Source: Acanthococcus lagerstroemiae
Taxonomy: Eukaryota > Arthropoda > Insecta > Hemiptera > Eriococcidae
DNA: 64,000 bases
Direction: 5' to 3'
Assembly: GCA_031841125.1 (NCBI GenBank)
Contig: JAJSSI010000024.1
Coordinates: 62,001-126,000 of the forward strand
Part shown: positions 45,116-56,214 of the stretch, one piece after another
Layout of the letters: each line of letters starts with the position of its first letter
How positions within the stretch are numbered: the first letter of the stretch is position 1
Program-made: the position numbers and the translations under genes
The notes under the pieces: model-generated
Seen by the model: only the letters and a program-made list of their open reading frames with translations
What the model was told of the DNA's origin: nothing
The model's database searches: none

Positions 45116-45823
45116 CTTTGGGGGGGCCGTAGAAATACAGGCTATTTCCGAGCTCAATTTCAAGAGGTGGATGATATTTATCGATCAACGGGGTAAGGGA
45201 ATGTCCCTGAGTCACCGATAATACTGATACGTTACTCAAGACCAGGTCTAATGTTTTATTTTGGTGATTAACTATTTTGTTGTATGAACGGAGCCCTGCT
45301 ACCTGTATGAGGTCGGTAAATTCAGTCACGCATCTATCAAATGTTGATGAATAATTCATTTTTTCAGTACACCAAAATGATGGAACATTTTGAAGTCTCC
45401 CAAAATCACGACATCCGTACCTCTAGATACAATTTCAATAATCTTTTCATTCACGGCGCGATAGGCTGTAACGGGAGCATTTGGAGGGAAATAAAATAAC
45501 CCTAAATATAGATTTCTCTTATTTTGCTGATAACTATGTAATTTTACCCATACATTTTCGCAAGCGGCATTATTTATTTCAAGATGTGTGACTCGTTCCG
45601 CTGGTATGTTCCTGTCCACCGCCAGTAACACTCCTCCACCTCTCACTATGTTTTGTAAGACGTCACCTTTATCTCGTCTGAAAATGTTATATCGTTCAGG
45701 AAATAGCTCGCACGAATTTATTGCATTGTGTAACCAGGTCTCCCTTAACGCAATTATATTACAATTATGTTCCAACGTGGACATATAAACTTCATTAGAT
45801 TTTGGTAGGTAGTCCCCTAACAT
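45108..45823 (-). pseudogene. Endonuclease fragment of a CR1-group LINE
   Basis: Minus-strand frames 45823-45356 and 45359-45108 are joined by a frameshift near 45370. Motifs: IIALRETWLH with the catalytic glutamate, RGGGVLLAVDRN, VVILGDF followed by the break, LDLVLSNVSVL and DKYHPPLEIEL. It corresponds to the N-terminal domain missing from the LINE at 34481-37592 and belongs to a related but different family. Neither the RT part nor a tail follows, so it is a fragment. Confidence 0.75.
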
Positions 45824-46019
45824 TTTGATAAAATATCATGGCGTGTGCCAAGAGGAAAGCAGACCCGGTTCATGAGGGGGAAGGGGAAGGGCGCAGTCAC
45901 CAGCTTTGATACCTGACATATTAATAAATATAGAAATAAAAGTAATCTATGCTATAATTAATCTAAGCTAAAGTTTTATGTGCGATCAGGGGATGAGCTA
46001 CGTACTAGACCAGTTTGGA

Positions 46020-46465
46020 GAGGTATTGCTGACCCCTGAGTAGCCCACTTCGGATACTTCTGGGCTGGAAATTCGTGGATTCACGTCCTCTGGGGCCTGG
46101 TGCGAGCCGCTCCCCCTAACGTAAATGGGGGTGAATTTGATTTTTTCTTCTCATTTTTCACTATGCATTTACCATAAGTGATAGAATTTCTCAAATTGCA
46201 GGCCTTGAGTGGTCCGTTTCGGATGCGTCAAGGCTGGAAATTCGCGGATTCAAGTCCTCTAGCGACTGGTGCAAGCCGCTCCCCCTAATATGAATGGGGG
46301 CGAATATCGTTTTTCCTTCTCAGTTTTCAGTATGCATTTCCTATAAGAGATCGAATTTTCCAAACTGCTGGCCCCCCAGTGGTCCGTTTCGGATGCTTCT
46401 AGCCTGGAAATTCGTGGATTCACGTCCTCTAGTACCTGGGGTGAGCCGCTCCCCCCCAACATTTA
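46020..46465 (-). repeat. 170-bp satellite, inverted, about 2.6 monomers
   Basis: Same monomers as above in the opposite orientation (GGATTCACGTCCTCT, GGTGCAAGCCGCTCCCCC). It adjoins module B, and the same junction is present in the inverted copy of B at about 60960. Confidence 0.9.
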
Positions 46466-46763
46466 TACAGAGGGGATAGTATGTGAATTTTCATTGCAAA
46501 CAAATAGTCGCCTTTATCAGTGGAACTAATGTTCTGGATTCAGTTTGTAGTCGCTTGTGACTGGCATGCTCCCCACCACGACCCATCAGGGATCACAGAT
46601 CTGTTTTTTTAGAAAGACAGGGTGCCCTATGCATTGTAGGTATTTACATTACCTTCATGTTGATCTGATGTTGCACAACGATTGACTCTGGCTTTGTCCT
46701 GGTTATCAGGCCAAATACCATGCTACATTTGGCGGAATATGATGAATGACTGCATAGAGGCGA

Positions 46764-46934
46764 CTTCTGAATTTGGGCACCAGAAGCCGTGCCGGACTTC
46801 CTCCCTTCCGCAATTCAATATATGCGGATCCAGTTGGAAAGAGAGACAAGTACCTCTATGTAATTGTAATCCTTGGGATGATATGTCGAACTGAAATTAC
46901 AGAATACTCGACTTCCACAAGAGGCGGGAGGTAG
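46764..46934 (+). CDS. Exon-like frame of module B (YADPVGKRD…GMICRTE)
   Basis: The frame gives LLNLGTRSRAGLPPF and then SIYADPVGKRDKYLYVIVI, GMICRTEITEYST, ending TRGGR at a stop or, one codon earlier, at a GTAGAT that could serve as a donor. The inverted copy (59179-58991) and a third, much more diverged copy at 57363-57467 keep the same frame: YVDPFGMRD, then GMICRTEETDCSTPT. Preservation of protein over DNA suggests past selection. The family is not recognised. Confidence 0.35.
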   Translation, partial: LLNLGTRSRAGLPPFRNSIYADPVGKRDKYLYVIVILGMICRTEITEYSTSTRGGR

Positions 46935-47889
46935 ATATTTTGCTGCTCCCTTTGCTATAGAATTTTTCTTTTTCCTTTTTTTTTTTGGGGGGGGGGTCAC
47001 TGGAGGATACATCCATCTTATCTCCCCCCCCCTCCGTGATGATCTGCTCTTGTGGTGAGCCTCCTTACGTTCCTGATCTCCATTATAGTACAATGCATCA
47101 GGCACTACTTATATATAGGGTAATAACCATCTTGGAATATTCACATTTTCTGAGTCAAAGTAAAGGAAGAAACGTTAATAAACTTTTTTTTATTGAAAAT
47201 AAGTAGGTATGCTATTATCACTGCTGATTTTTCATAGCCAAATCATACTGAATTACAATTGATTCTCATCCTCGCTTTCGAAAATGTAAATAATATTTCC
47301 GCGCAATATATAATAACTTAATCAGTTTTTGTGTAAGAACACGGCGTGATTACTTTATTTCCTCAATTCAAATTTAATACAACAAAATGTACACTAAATC
47401 ACAAGATATAATAGAAACCAAAAATTAACAGTCCAGTCACTTAGTGATATACATTTTTATTATGCATGCCACTACTAATGTAATAACGATAGTATATAAT
47501 AAAACACTTAATGATACAAACAAACAGAAAATAATCAAAACAAAAATGAAAATTCCTGCTAAGTTTCAGTAATACTCTGTATCAATTTATTCGGCTAAAG
47601 AAAACCAACGTTTAAAATGCACGTCTTTGTGATAAGTGTAACTCGACAGTTGAGATTTTGGTGGTAAAATTATCGTACTTACATCAAGACTGCTCAACAA
47701 GGGGGGCTAACATAGGTCTGCGCTAATCTCAGTTACTATCTTTGAGCTGTTGAATTTTGGTTTGTGACGGCAAACAGTCAACTACCTAAGGCAAATGAAT
47801 ACTGGTCACGTAGTTAATCTGTATCAAACTTTCCTGTTACTAATCTGGCACTAAACTCGTATCGCAAATCTAATCCTAGTTTCATTTAG

Positions 47890-48165
47890 GTTGTTTACAT
47901 CCCACTAGAAACAGTGATAATTCGAGTAATTCCTAATAACTTAAGGACTGTACCATTCGTTTGTCACAGTACTTCCAGAAACATGTTCCAAGGTTTGCCT
48001 AATAATGAATCAGATAACAATGTATGCAGTCCACATTGCCTCCAGGAAAAAATTTTCCAGCCGCTAAATTACACCAAAATTTTTGTCCACGGAATTTTTA
48101 GGCGGTCGATGAACCACCGAATAAAATTTAAACTTGATGAAACGGATACAGCTCTAAAAAACTGA
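47890..48165 (+). CDS. Terminal exon candidate of module B, unknown protein
   Basis: The acceptor TTTCATTTAG is followed by 91 open codons from VVYIPLETVIIRVIPNNL to LDETDTALKN and a TGA at 48163-48165. The product has four cysteines (VCHST, NVCSPHC) and no membrane segment. The inverted copy at 57748-58023 has the same acceptor and frame with only a few replacements (Pro to Leu, Arg to Lys, Leu-Lys to Pro-Arg). No earlier exon in matching phase was found. Function unknown. Confidence 0.4.
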   Translation, partial: VVYIPLETVIIRVIPNNLRTVPFVCHSTSRNMFQGLPNNESDNNVCSPHCLQEKIFQPLNYTKIFVHGIFRRSMNHRIKFKLDETDTALKN

Positions 48166-48400
48166 ACACAATCTATCTCTATTTATAGTAAAACTCAGCA
48201 AATTTCGTTAAACGCCCCTGTTGTATTTCTGAATATTATTGTTATTTTCTGTTTTCTTTTTCTTTTTCTATACACTTAATAAACATTTTCTTATCGTTAT
48301 TATAATTGCGGCACGACGTCAATTAGCATGCAAGTGAAATAGCAGTAACAGTAGTAGTGGTGGTGGCAGAAAAATAAGGAGAGGATTTAAAAAATAAAAA

Positions 48401-50327
48401 AAAAATCTACCGCGAAATATTATATATTCTTGAAATGAGAGAAAATGAAATATACTTAACTATATAGAAAAATACCACCAATAGAAACAGTAATCCGAAC
48501 GGCGAGATTAATTCCGCAGGGATTATTTAACACCCTCAGTTTCTTCGACACTTACGATATTCTGCAAAGTTCTTAATGAACTACCAATTCCAGGATTCTG
48601 TAAACAAGACATGATTGTTGTGTTTTTCTGCGAGTAGTAAATAATAAAGGAATATATATACTTTTTTAAGAACGTAAAAATCGAACACTTATCACAGTTG
48701 CGCGGTGACAAAATTATGTTTCATAGATGGACCAGACTTTAGATGAGAAAAAACATAATTGATTATCTAACCACCCTTCTATTGCAGGGCTTCATTTTTT
48801 TAAGCTATAAGTAGTTTAAAACAGAACTGAATGTATTTGTAGAGTTGGTAGCCCTGCTACTGATAGTATGGTACGAGCCCTACTTTGCCAGTAGGCAGTA
48901 GTAGTAGTACGAGTCTACGAGTCTAGCACATATATGTGATGTACGAGTCAGAGTGCAGTTGCGGTCTTCCGATGTTGTTACATTATTTCAATACATGTTT
49001 CTGAAGTTATACTTGTGTTCTAATTGTGCATGGCGAATCTACGATTGTCGGTTGAGGACGACACGACCTCACCTCTTGCTCAATAGTATTTTTACTTACA
49101 AAATTAAATATTTTTCTTCCCTGACCGCACTTTTGCCATCCGCTTCTTCATATTTTCCCTTCTGCCAGATAGGTTATAATTATTTAAATCGGTTTTCCCC
49201 TTTCTGTAGGTGTATGGGTTCTTCGGCTATAAAAGTTGACACACTCAATGTAGATGTATAAACTAGTTTATGAAAATATTTTAATGCATATGATGCGATA
49301 AATTATTTGTTTCTTAAAATAGTGTTTTATACTTAGTTAGCTGCCATACAGCAGTGAAATTTAACAGATCACATATAATCTATTTAAAATATTATAAACT
49401 TCTTTGAAATAATCAGCATCCCCTGATGATGGGGTTCATGGTAAGGTAGACGACCCTCAAATGCTTAATCGTGTGGGCATTAAAGTACCATCACATCCTT
49501 CACGGACTGTAGAATCCTTTCCTGATAAAAACATCACAAAATGGACAGCCATCATTTAAGTTGGCTGAACGCGAATTTCCCCTCCCCTCTCACTCTATCT
49601 TTTTTTTCTCCTTCTCTGTCTCTCTCTTGCCTCATATTCAGTTTCTTGCCTTTCCCTTACCACGCTATAGCCCAAGTACTCCCCCCCCCCCTAAGATCCT
49701 TTATTGTATTCTTATATGTATATCTATAATTGTACGTCCCCTCCATCTCCCATAAATGGCCATTAGAACTGTGTGGAGAGAGAAGTAAATAAATAAGTAA
49801 ATAATGATGATGTTGATAAGCTAATTTATAAACTAAACATACGCACTTGTCTCAGCACCTCAAGGGTGGCGGTGTGATGGGGTGTGGCGTTTTCTTTTTC
49901 ATCATTAAATTCGAGTATGGTCTTTTCTAGAAATAGTTTCACATACAAATAAGTCTTTGTATCACCATATACATATAACATTTTGGGACATGGTGTGGAC
50001 AAAGAGGTTAAAGGGAAGACTGCGTGGAAACTAATTTATTTTAGTAGTAAAGGAGAAATGTTGTTTCTGCTGCTCATATAGGGGAATCAAGAACGGGTTC
50101 TGAGAAGATTGATGTCTGGAAGTGTATACATGAAGCTCAGTGTAACAAATCCATTAAAATAAATTATAATAAAGGGGGCAAAGAACAGGATGACATACAC
50201 TGAATTAAACAATTGGATGAAAGTTGTGAAAAAGTATACCAAAAATTACCATTTATGGCCAAAAGAGAAGAAGCAATAATTTTATGGTAAGCTAATCAAT
50301 GGTTAGATGAGGAAAGTTATGAGTTTA
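48401..50327. other. Mostly single-copy non-coding stretch
   Basis: The only long stretch between the modules without satellite. A LINE 3' tail lies near 49700-49805. No complete exon is recognised; the frame 48953-49261 shows no motif. Confidence 0.4.
49690..49805 (+). mobile_element. 3' tail of a CR1-group LINE
   Basis: Sequence GTCCCCTCCATC…GTGTGGAGAGAG followed by AAGTAAATAAATAAGTAAAT repeats the design of the 3' end of the LINE at 34481-37592 (CTCC-rich and GGAG-rich hairpin arms, then AAAT tail). Coding sequence upstream is too decayed to place the 5' end. Confidence 0.5.
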
Positions 50328-51191
50328 TTACCAACCTATTGCCGCATCCACCCCGACCACTCGAGTTGGCCAATCGTATGCCTGTGAGAAAATGACAGAC
50401 GCAGCAGCGTCAGTGTCAAAGATGTGTGTACGGGCGGCATCTGTTGCTGCTGGAGGGCCCATGCTGTAAGAGAAAATAACAATACTTTACCTTCCTGTAA
50501 ATATTATTAGATGTGTCAAGAGTAAAAGCATTCTTTGTTGTTGTTATTTCATTTTATATTTAGTTTTTATTTTAACAAAAAATTTCTTTACCTAATTAAA
50601 GTTTCTTAATCCGCCCTAATAATTGAAATTTCCTACAGCTACAAAATGTTGGTGTTTTATCTACATATTAATAAACGCATTCTGGAGAAAGGGAGTTATC
50701 CGGTAAGGTAAAGAAACTTGCCATAATTTAAGTACAACTTTCTTGTAAGTGTTCCAAATATCTATATTTTTGCTATACTAGTTATTATTAAAGTATTCAC
50801 TACTCTACATTTTTATTTTCATCAATAGTTCTCTTTGAATGTCATCTTTATTGATTTCCCGAATCATAAAGTTCACAAAAGTTACAAGAGGTTCTTATAC
50901 AGTAAAATCAGGAGGAAAACTTAGTTTTGTAAACATTTTAATGTATTATGCTATTAAGAGTAGTTGATGGACAAATAAACAATTTTCCAACTACACATTT
51001 AGACTTGGGATGGAGGAAAGAAGCACTTGAAAATCTATTCAGCATTCCAAACAGTTTTTTGTGCATTAAGAAAAATCTAAACAGTATGTTACTTACCGTG
51101 GCTCTGAAATTCGTCTTCGTGCCTCTTCAACGGCCCAGTACCACTCTTTGGCCGTTGACAGCCGTAGTTTTCGGCCTTTTTTTGATCTGAG
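50328..51191 (-). CDS. Last two exons of an unknown gene
   Basis: Exon a ends at 51097 with donor GTAAGTAAC; it starts at 51191 or 51186 after CGGCAG or CTCAG. It encodes KKGRKLRLSTAKEWYWAVEE followed by ARRRISEP. Exon b is 50463-50328 after the acceptor TCTCTTACAG; phases match (phase 2) and it encodes MGPPAATDAARTHIFDTDAA, ending VVGVDAAIGW and TAA at 50328-50330. The frame is alanine-rich and codon use looks coding. A degenerate copy of the beginning of exon a lies upstream at about 51295-51340. No family recognised; upstream exons may lie beyond the foldback element. Confidence 0.5.
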
Positions 51192-51212
51192 CTGCCGTAA
51201 AACAACAACAGG

Positions 51213-51460
51213 TCAAGTATATTTATGTAAATCAATACAAAACTTCTTGAAAATCTACTTGCTTTATAGAAGAAGCATGCAACCATGTAAATTTATGCGG
51301 TGGGCAACCTCGGTTTACAACCCTTTTTCATTCCACCCTGCCATAGAACAGTAAGAGGTAAATTATATTTATGTAAAGCAATACAAAACTTCTTGAAAAT
51401 GGTGTTCTTGCTGTAAAAGAGAAGCATGCATCCATGTAAATTTATGTGGTACCATAATAT
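51213..51460. repeat. Tandem duplication, period 147 bp
   Basis: TATATTTATGTAAATCAATA at 51218 recurs 147 bp later with the continuation ACAAAACTTCTTGAAAAT and the AAGCATGCA(A/T)CCATGTAAAT block. The duplicated unit includes the acceptor and first dozen codons of the minus-strand exon (KKGCKPRLPTA in the extra copy, then a stop). Confidence 0.7.
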
Positions 51461-51729
51461 ATCTATTACAGAGGCGATAAATTGAATTCACAGCAGAATG
51501 TCCGCAATTCATTAATGAGCAATTAGGCTTAACTAGATCATAGTAAATTGAGAAAAGTATGTTAACGTGATTGTAAATTAGCTGTAAATTTACATACAGT
51601 GTGGAACAGATCATTACGCAACATAGGAAATTCCCATAAAGCGCACGTTGATGTGAACCACTGTGGAAAACACTGTGCTGGTGCAAATCAACACGCAACA
51701 TTACGCTGAATCGGAGTAATTTCATCGAA

Positions 51730-53370
51730 AATGTTTGAAAAAAAAAAAGATGCCGATAATTTCCGAAGAATCTCAACGGAAATCTTTAGAAAAAATTTCC
51801 AATGTTTCTCAAAGAATTTCATGCAAATTTTTCGAGAAAATCTTTCGCTAATTTTTGAAAAATAATAGGAATTGGGAGAAAACTACGACGGTTTTTAAAG
51901 GATTTTATCAACAAATTTCAGGTAAAATGTTCTCCAAAGAATTTAATCGAAAATCGAGAAAAATCTTCGGGAAAATTTTCTGATGACCAGTAATTTCATC
52001 TAAAAGTTTTGGAGAAAAAAATTCCGATACTTTCCGAAGAATCTCTTCGAACATCTTTTAGAAAAATTTCCAATGTTTTCCAAATAATTTAAAACAAAAA
52101 TCCTCGGGTATCTTCGGGAAAATTTCTAACCATTTTTAAGGAATTTCGTCGGAAGTTTTTAGAAAAAAATTCCGATAATTTCCGAAGAATCTCATAGGAA
52201 ATCTTTGGAAAAATTTCCGATGTTTTCCAAAAAAATTTCATCAAAATCCTTCGAGAAATTTTTCCGATGATTTTTGAAGAATTTCATTGAAATATTCGGG
52301 GGAAAACTCCGATGGTTTTTGGAAAATTTTTAGTAAACAATCTTCAGGAAAAATGTTCGATGATCTCCGAAGAATCTCATCGAGAATATTCGGGAACAAT
52401 ATCCGTTGATGTTAAGAAATTTCGTCGGAAATTTTTGGGAAAAAATTCCAATAATTTCCAAAGATTTCTATTGGAAATCTTTTAAAAAATTTCCAATGTT
52501 TTCCAAAGAATCTCAACAAATCACTTCAGAAAAATTTTTGAATTTTCGATTTAATCGAATCAAAAATTTGCGAAATTTTAACACTAGTCGGGAGATTTTC
52601 GATGAAACTCTTCGAAGATCATCGAACATTCTTTCTGACAATTTTTCATAAAATTCTTAAAAACCATCGTCTTCCGCCGAATATTTCCGATGAAATTCTT
52701 CATTACGCAACATTAAATCCCATACTCAAACTCGAACCAAATTATCTCCGACTGATGCCGCATCCCTTGCGCGTTCGAATTGATCAATTATTTCGGTTTT
52801 GAAGAAGCATTGACGGTAGAGCGCACGTGTTCATGTGTACCACTGTGGAAAACGTCGTGGAGCATATTATCAACACGCAACAGATAAGAAAATAATAATG
52901 TATGAATTTTTTCCCAGAAATTTCCAACGAAATTTCTCAACATCATCGGATATTGTTCCCAAAGATTCTCGATGAGATTCTTCGGAGATCATCGAACATT
53001 CCTCCTGGAGATTGTTTAATAAAAATTATTCAAAAACCATCGGAGTTTTTCCCCGAATATTTCCATGAAATTCTTCAAAAATCATAGAAAAATTTTCTCG
53101 AAGGATTTTGATGAAACTTTTTTGGAAAACATCGGATATTTTTCCAAAGATTTCCTATGAGATTCTTCGGAAATTATCTGAAATTTTTTTCTAAAAATTT
53201 ACTACAAAATTTCTCAAAAATTGTTAGAAATTTTACCGAAAATACTTGAGGATTTAAAAAAAAATTCTTTGGAAAACATTGGAAATTTTTCCAAAAGATG
53301 TTCGAAGAGATTCTTCGGAAAGTATCGAAATTTTTTTCTCCAAAAATTTTATATGAAATTACTGGTCATC
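51730..53370. repeat. Minisatellite, units of about 45-50 bp, orientation switch
   Basis: Units contain AATTTCATCGGAAAT, TTTTCCGAAGAA and TTCCGATGATTTT words. Neighbouring units differ by many changes. Because each unit is itself partly self-complementary, open frames arise on both strands; these are not genes. Confidence 0.7.
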
Positions 53371-53375
53371 AAACC

Positions 53376-54296
53376 TCAAATATACCTCCTTGGAAAAAGC
53401 CTTCCACGCAAATCGACTGGACCTTTACCCATCCCAATTGGAAAACGGCTACAACTGAAGAAATACAAGCAGAATTCGATGCGCTAATAAACAGATACCC
53501 CCAACATTTAACTTGCTTTGTCGACGGCTCAAAAACGACAGATAGAGCTACTGGCGCCTATCTCATAGACTCACATATACTGTCATTTGCTGTACCAAAA
53601 TTATCTTCAATCAACACAGTCGAGATGGTCGCTATCAACCAGTGTTTGATCAACCTACCAACCACAGCATTCTCGAAATTTCTAATTTTCACGGATTCCC
53701 AAACATCATTACGAAAACTCCAAGCAGATGAAAATCCCAACACGGATGCCCTGACCAGTCAAACGCAGTTTATTCTCAACCAACTTGCTCAACAAGACAT
53801 TACAATAGTATTAACGTGGATCCCGGGTCACCGTGATATTATAGGACAAGATCTTGTTGACGCTGCTGCTAAATCCAAACCAGAAACAACTATACCACTT
53901 CTGAATAATCCAGACATCAAAGCCTACCTACACCAACAAATTATGGCCCTATGGAACGAAGAATGGATCCATACCACCGACAACAAACTCCGCAGCATCA
54001 AATCGGATATATCCAACTGGACCAACATCTTCAGCACCTTATGCGCTACCTCTCGATCAACCGAAACAACTATCAATAGAATCTTCCTTGGCCACTCACG
54101 TCTTACCCACGAATATATATTTCTTCACCAACCACCACCAATCTGTAACCTATGTTCTTCTCCTCTTACTATACTACATATCATCCAACACTGTAAATCA
54201 TATAGCCGCAATCACCGCATTCAATACCTACAAATTGATAATGTACAACATCTGATTACCCTCATAAATCGCAACAATCTCTCACACCTCATCTAG
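53376..54296 (+). pseudogene. RNase H and C-terminal part of I-group LINE ORF2
   Basis: The frame is open over 306 codons to the TAG at 54294-54296. The RNase H domain shows CFVDGSKT (Asp), NTVEMVAINQCL (Glu), LIFTDSQTSL (Asp) and IPGHRDIIGQDLVDAAAK (His/Asp). A C-terminal CCHC knuckle follows: C-x2-C-x7-H-x4-C starting CNLC. The RNase H removes RNA from the hybrid made by reverse transcription. RT and endonuclease are missing through 5' truncation. No stop or frameshift is seen, so the insertion is young. The start given is the insertion junction, not a real initiation site. Confidence 0.85.
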
Positions 54297-54393
54297 ACTA
54301 ATTTTATAACTAATTTAACAAATAAGATGCAGATACCGAGATCATGGCCTACAGGCGTTACGTGTCTCGTTAAAAAAAAAAAAAAAAAAAAAA
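53376..54393 (+). mobile_element. I-group LINE, 5'-truncated, with poly(A)
   Basis: Comparison with the sister sequence (complement of 42880-42960) shows an uninterrupted arm where this insert lies between CATCAAA and ATTTCC. The insert starts inside ORF2, ends with an A-run at 54372-54393 and replaces only a few bases. The empty sister site proves that the insertion came after the module A duplication or occurred on one copy only. Confidence 0.8.
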
Positions 54394-55339
54394 TTTCCGC
54401 AGATTTTTCTCGAATTTCCATTAAATTCTTTGGAGAACATTTTATCTGAAATTTGTTGATAAAATCCTTTAAAAACCGTCGTAGTTTTTTCCCAATTCCT
54501 ATTATTTTTCAAAAATTGGCGAAAGATTTTCTCGAAAAATTTGCATGAATTTCTTTGAGAAACATTGGAAATTTTTTCTAAAGATTTCCGTTGAGATTCT
54601 TCGGAAATTATCGGAATTTTTTTTTTTTTCAAACATTTTTGATAAAGTTATTCCAAACTAGCGTAATGTTGCGTGTTGATTTGCACCAGCACGACGTTTT
54701 CCACAGCCGTCCACATCAATCTGCGCTTTATGAGACTTTCCTATGTTGCGTGATGATCTGTTCCGCACTGTATATCATTCAAGACAGTGAGTTGCCAACT
54801 TGTAAATATATTTCCATGCTATTACTGTTCAAAGGGCTGAGATACTGCCAGTCAGAGAAAATAACCACTATTTTATAAGTCTTCTCTTTACAACAATTTA
54901 AAATTATTGAATCAAATAAATATACCTATATTAATAAAACTGATTTGCTATCATATAGAGCTGATGATATATTCTTAAAAACACTTGTTACAACTGCACT
55001 CAATCATGTGATCTTCAACAAATTCATCAATTTTCATCATTCAGAAAAATAATACAAAATTGATCCTATTTTGCTACTTGTATTGTAGCACTTTTGATGG
55101 TTACAGCTTGAAAATGTAACTGCATAGTATCTAGACTATTTTCTGAAAGAGAGATCATTTTTGATGGAGACACCTTTACGCAATTTTACCCGTTTGTCAG
55201 AAGCGTTTAAAATTTAACCCTACAAGCATTATATCAATTGAAATTTTATAGTAAAATCAAATCCAGCATGTACCTAACTTCTCCTTTAATGTGTACCTGT
55301 GTAAATGTATTGTATGTATTTAGTGTAAAAAATACTTAC

Positions 55340-55672
55340 TACCAACTGTTGGTACTCCCCCTCCATACCTGAGAAAGCATAGATCTGCTTTCTTGGGAGG
55401 GAGGCGTACCGAGCCCGGCTTTCAATAAATTGAACCGTCGCATTTTCTGTGAAGAATTGTATATATATTGTCAATCAAACGCATTAATCAATTGTTAATA
55501 TGTAGTCGTTCATAACAGTAACATGAAAATGCATAGAACATGCAGTTAATAATGATCTCCCGAAAAATAATTAGTTATAAATACTTACTGGTACCAGTAA
55601 CTATAATAACGGCAGGCCATAATTGATGACCTGCCAATTTTGCCCAAACAATATCGCCTGGTTGTTGCATAT
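55340..55672 (-). CDS. PWWP-domain exons, right copy (partial gene)
   Basis: Exon A is 55672-55589 and exon B 55446-55340, with the same splice sites, phases and lengths (84 and 107 bp) as the left copy. The protein differs only by Ser to Ala in RARY(S/A)SLP. Exon A has four differences from the left copy within 30 bases, all at third positions and all silent (Pro, Gly, Val, Leu codons), although the neighbouring intron is identical. The frame after exon B is lost in an intron. Same interpretation as for the left copy: part of a chromatin reader. Confidence 0.65.
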
Positions 55673-55740
55673 CTATAAAAAATTATCAACTTAATAGTAT
55701 GACTTACAGAATTAAAAATTAATAAATAATTTTTAATCAG

Positions 55741-55932
55741 GTGGGACAATATGAGCAGAACATATCTGATTACAGCATTCCAAATACAATTAATCCACAT
55801 TGTGGAACAATATATTATCCACTTGGGATACCAGCTACTCCTGAAATTAGAACGGTTCCCTCTGAATTTGGATCAGAGAATGACATCTCTAGGTACACTT
55901 TTGATAGGGAATTCAATTCTGGAGAGGATTAG
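55741..55932 (+). CDS. Terminal exon candidate opposed to the PWWP exons
   Basis: The acceptor TTTTTAATCAG precedes 63 open codons (VGQYEQNISDYSIPN onward, YYPLGIPATPEIRTVPSEF, ending NSGED) and a TAG. Composition and the frameshifted sister copy (41568-41379) support a real exon. Its acceptor lies only 68 bp from the acceptor of the PWWP exon A on the other strand. No family recognised. Confidence 0.4.
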   Translation: MGQYEQNISDYSIPNTINPHCGTIYYPLGIPATPEIRTVPSEFGSENDISRYTFDREFNSGED

Positions 55933-56030
55933 TCCTGTACCATTTCTTCATATCTCCGATAGATAGTGCGATTTTTGAGAAATATCATTTCAATTTTTCC
56001 AAAACAAATTGAGATGGAACTTTTCAAAAT

Positions 56031-56214
56031 GCTGGGCCCCCCAGTGAATCGTTTCGGATGCTTCTAGGCTGGAAATTCGAGGATTCACGACCTCTATCGA
56101 GTGGTGCTTGCCGCCACCCCTAACATATTTAGGAGCAATTTTGATTTTTTTTCGCTTCCTTTTTCGCTATGTATTTACCATAAGAAATCGAATTTTTCGA
56201 CCAGTTGTTTTCCA
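56031..56214 (-). repeat. 170-bp satellite, inverted, one monomer
   Basis: One monomer between modules A and U, containing the variant GAGTGGTGCTTGCCGCCACC that always adjoins module U. Confidence 0.85.

Larger units (their letters stand above)
46478..48400 (+). repeat. Module B, left copy
   Basis: A 1.9-kb block starting with GTATGTGAATTTTCATTGCA. The reverse complement is at 57510-60955 (interrupted by a 1.5-kb insertion) and a direct but error-rich copy begins at about 62870. It contains two exon-like frames (46764-46934 and 47890-48165) and an A/T-rich spacer. Identity to the inverted copy is well above 90 percent by eye. Confidence 0.85.
51597..54770. mobile_element. Foldback-like element with minisatellite arms
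   Basis: The left end CAGTGTGGAACAGATCATTA and the complement of the right end CAGTGCGGAACAGATCATCA are inverted repeats. Each continues into a module with two ACGCAACAT words, then into tandem units of about 45-50 bp (TTTCCGAAGAATCTCATCGGAAAT-like). The units run in one orientation up to about 52640 and in the other from about 52900, with a 200-bp centre. Drosophila Foldback elements have this architecture. A 1-kb LINE sits in the right arm (53376-54393). No clear target duplication was found. Confidence 0.6.
54394..56030 (-). repeat. Module A, right copy (inverted)
   Basis: The reverse complement of 41291-42960. In this copy the foldback element is complete and extends left, the opposed terminal exon is intact, and the PWWP exon A carries four silent differences. 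It passes into inverted satellite at 56030. Confidence 0.85.

Noticed and set aside
51369..51776. 135-codon minus-strand frame
   Set aside because: It spans the end of the foldback-like element and its minisatellite, and related repeats at 42479-42679 and 54591-54878 give unrelated lengths.
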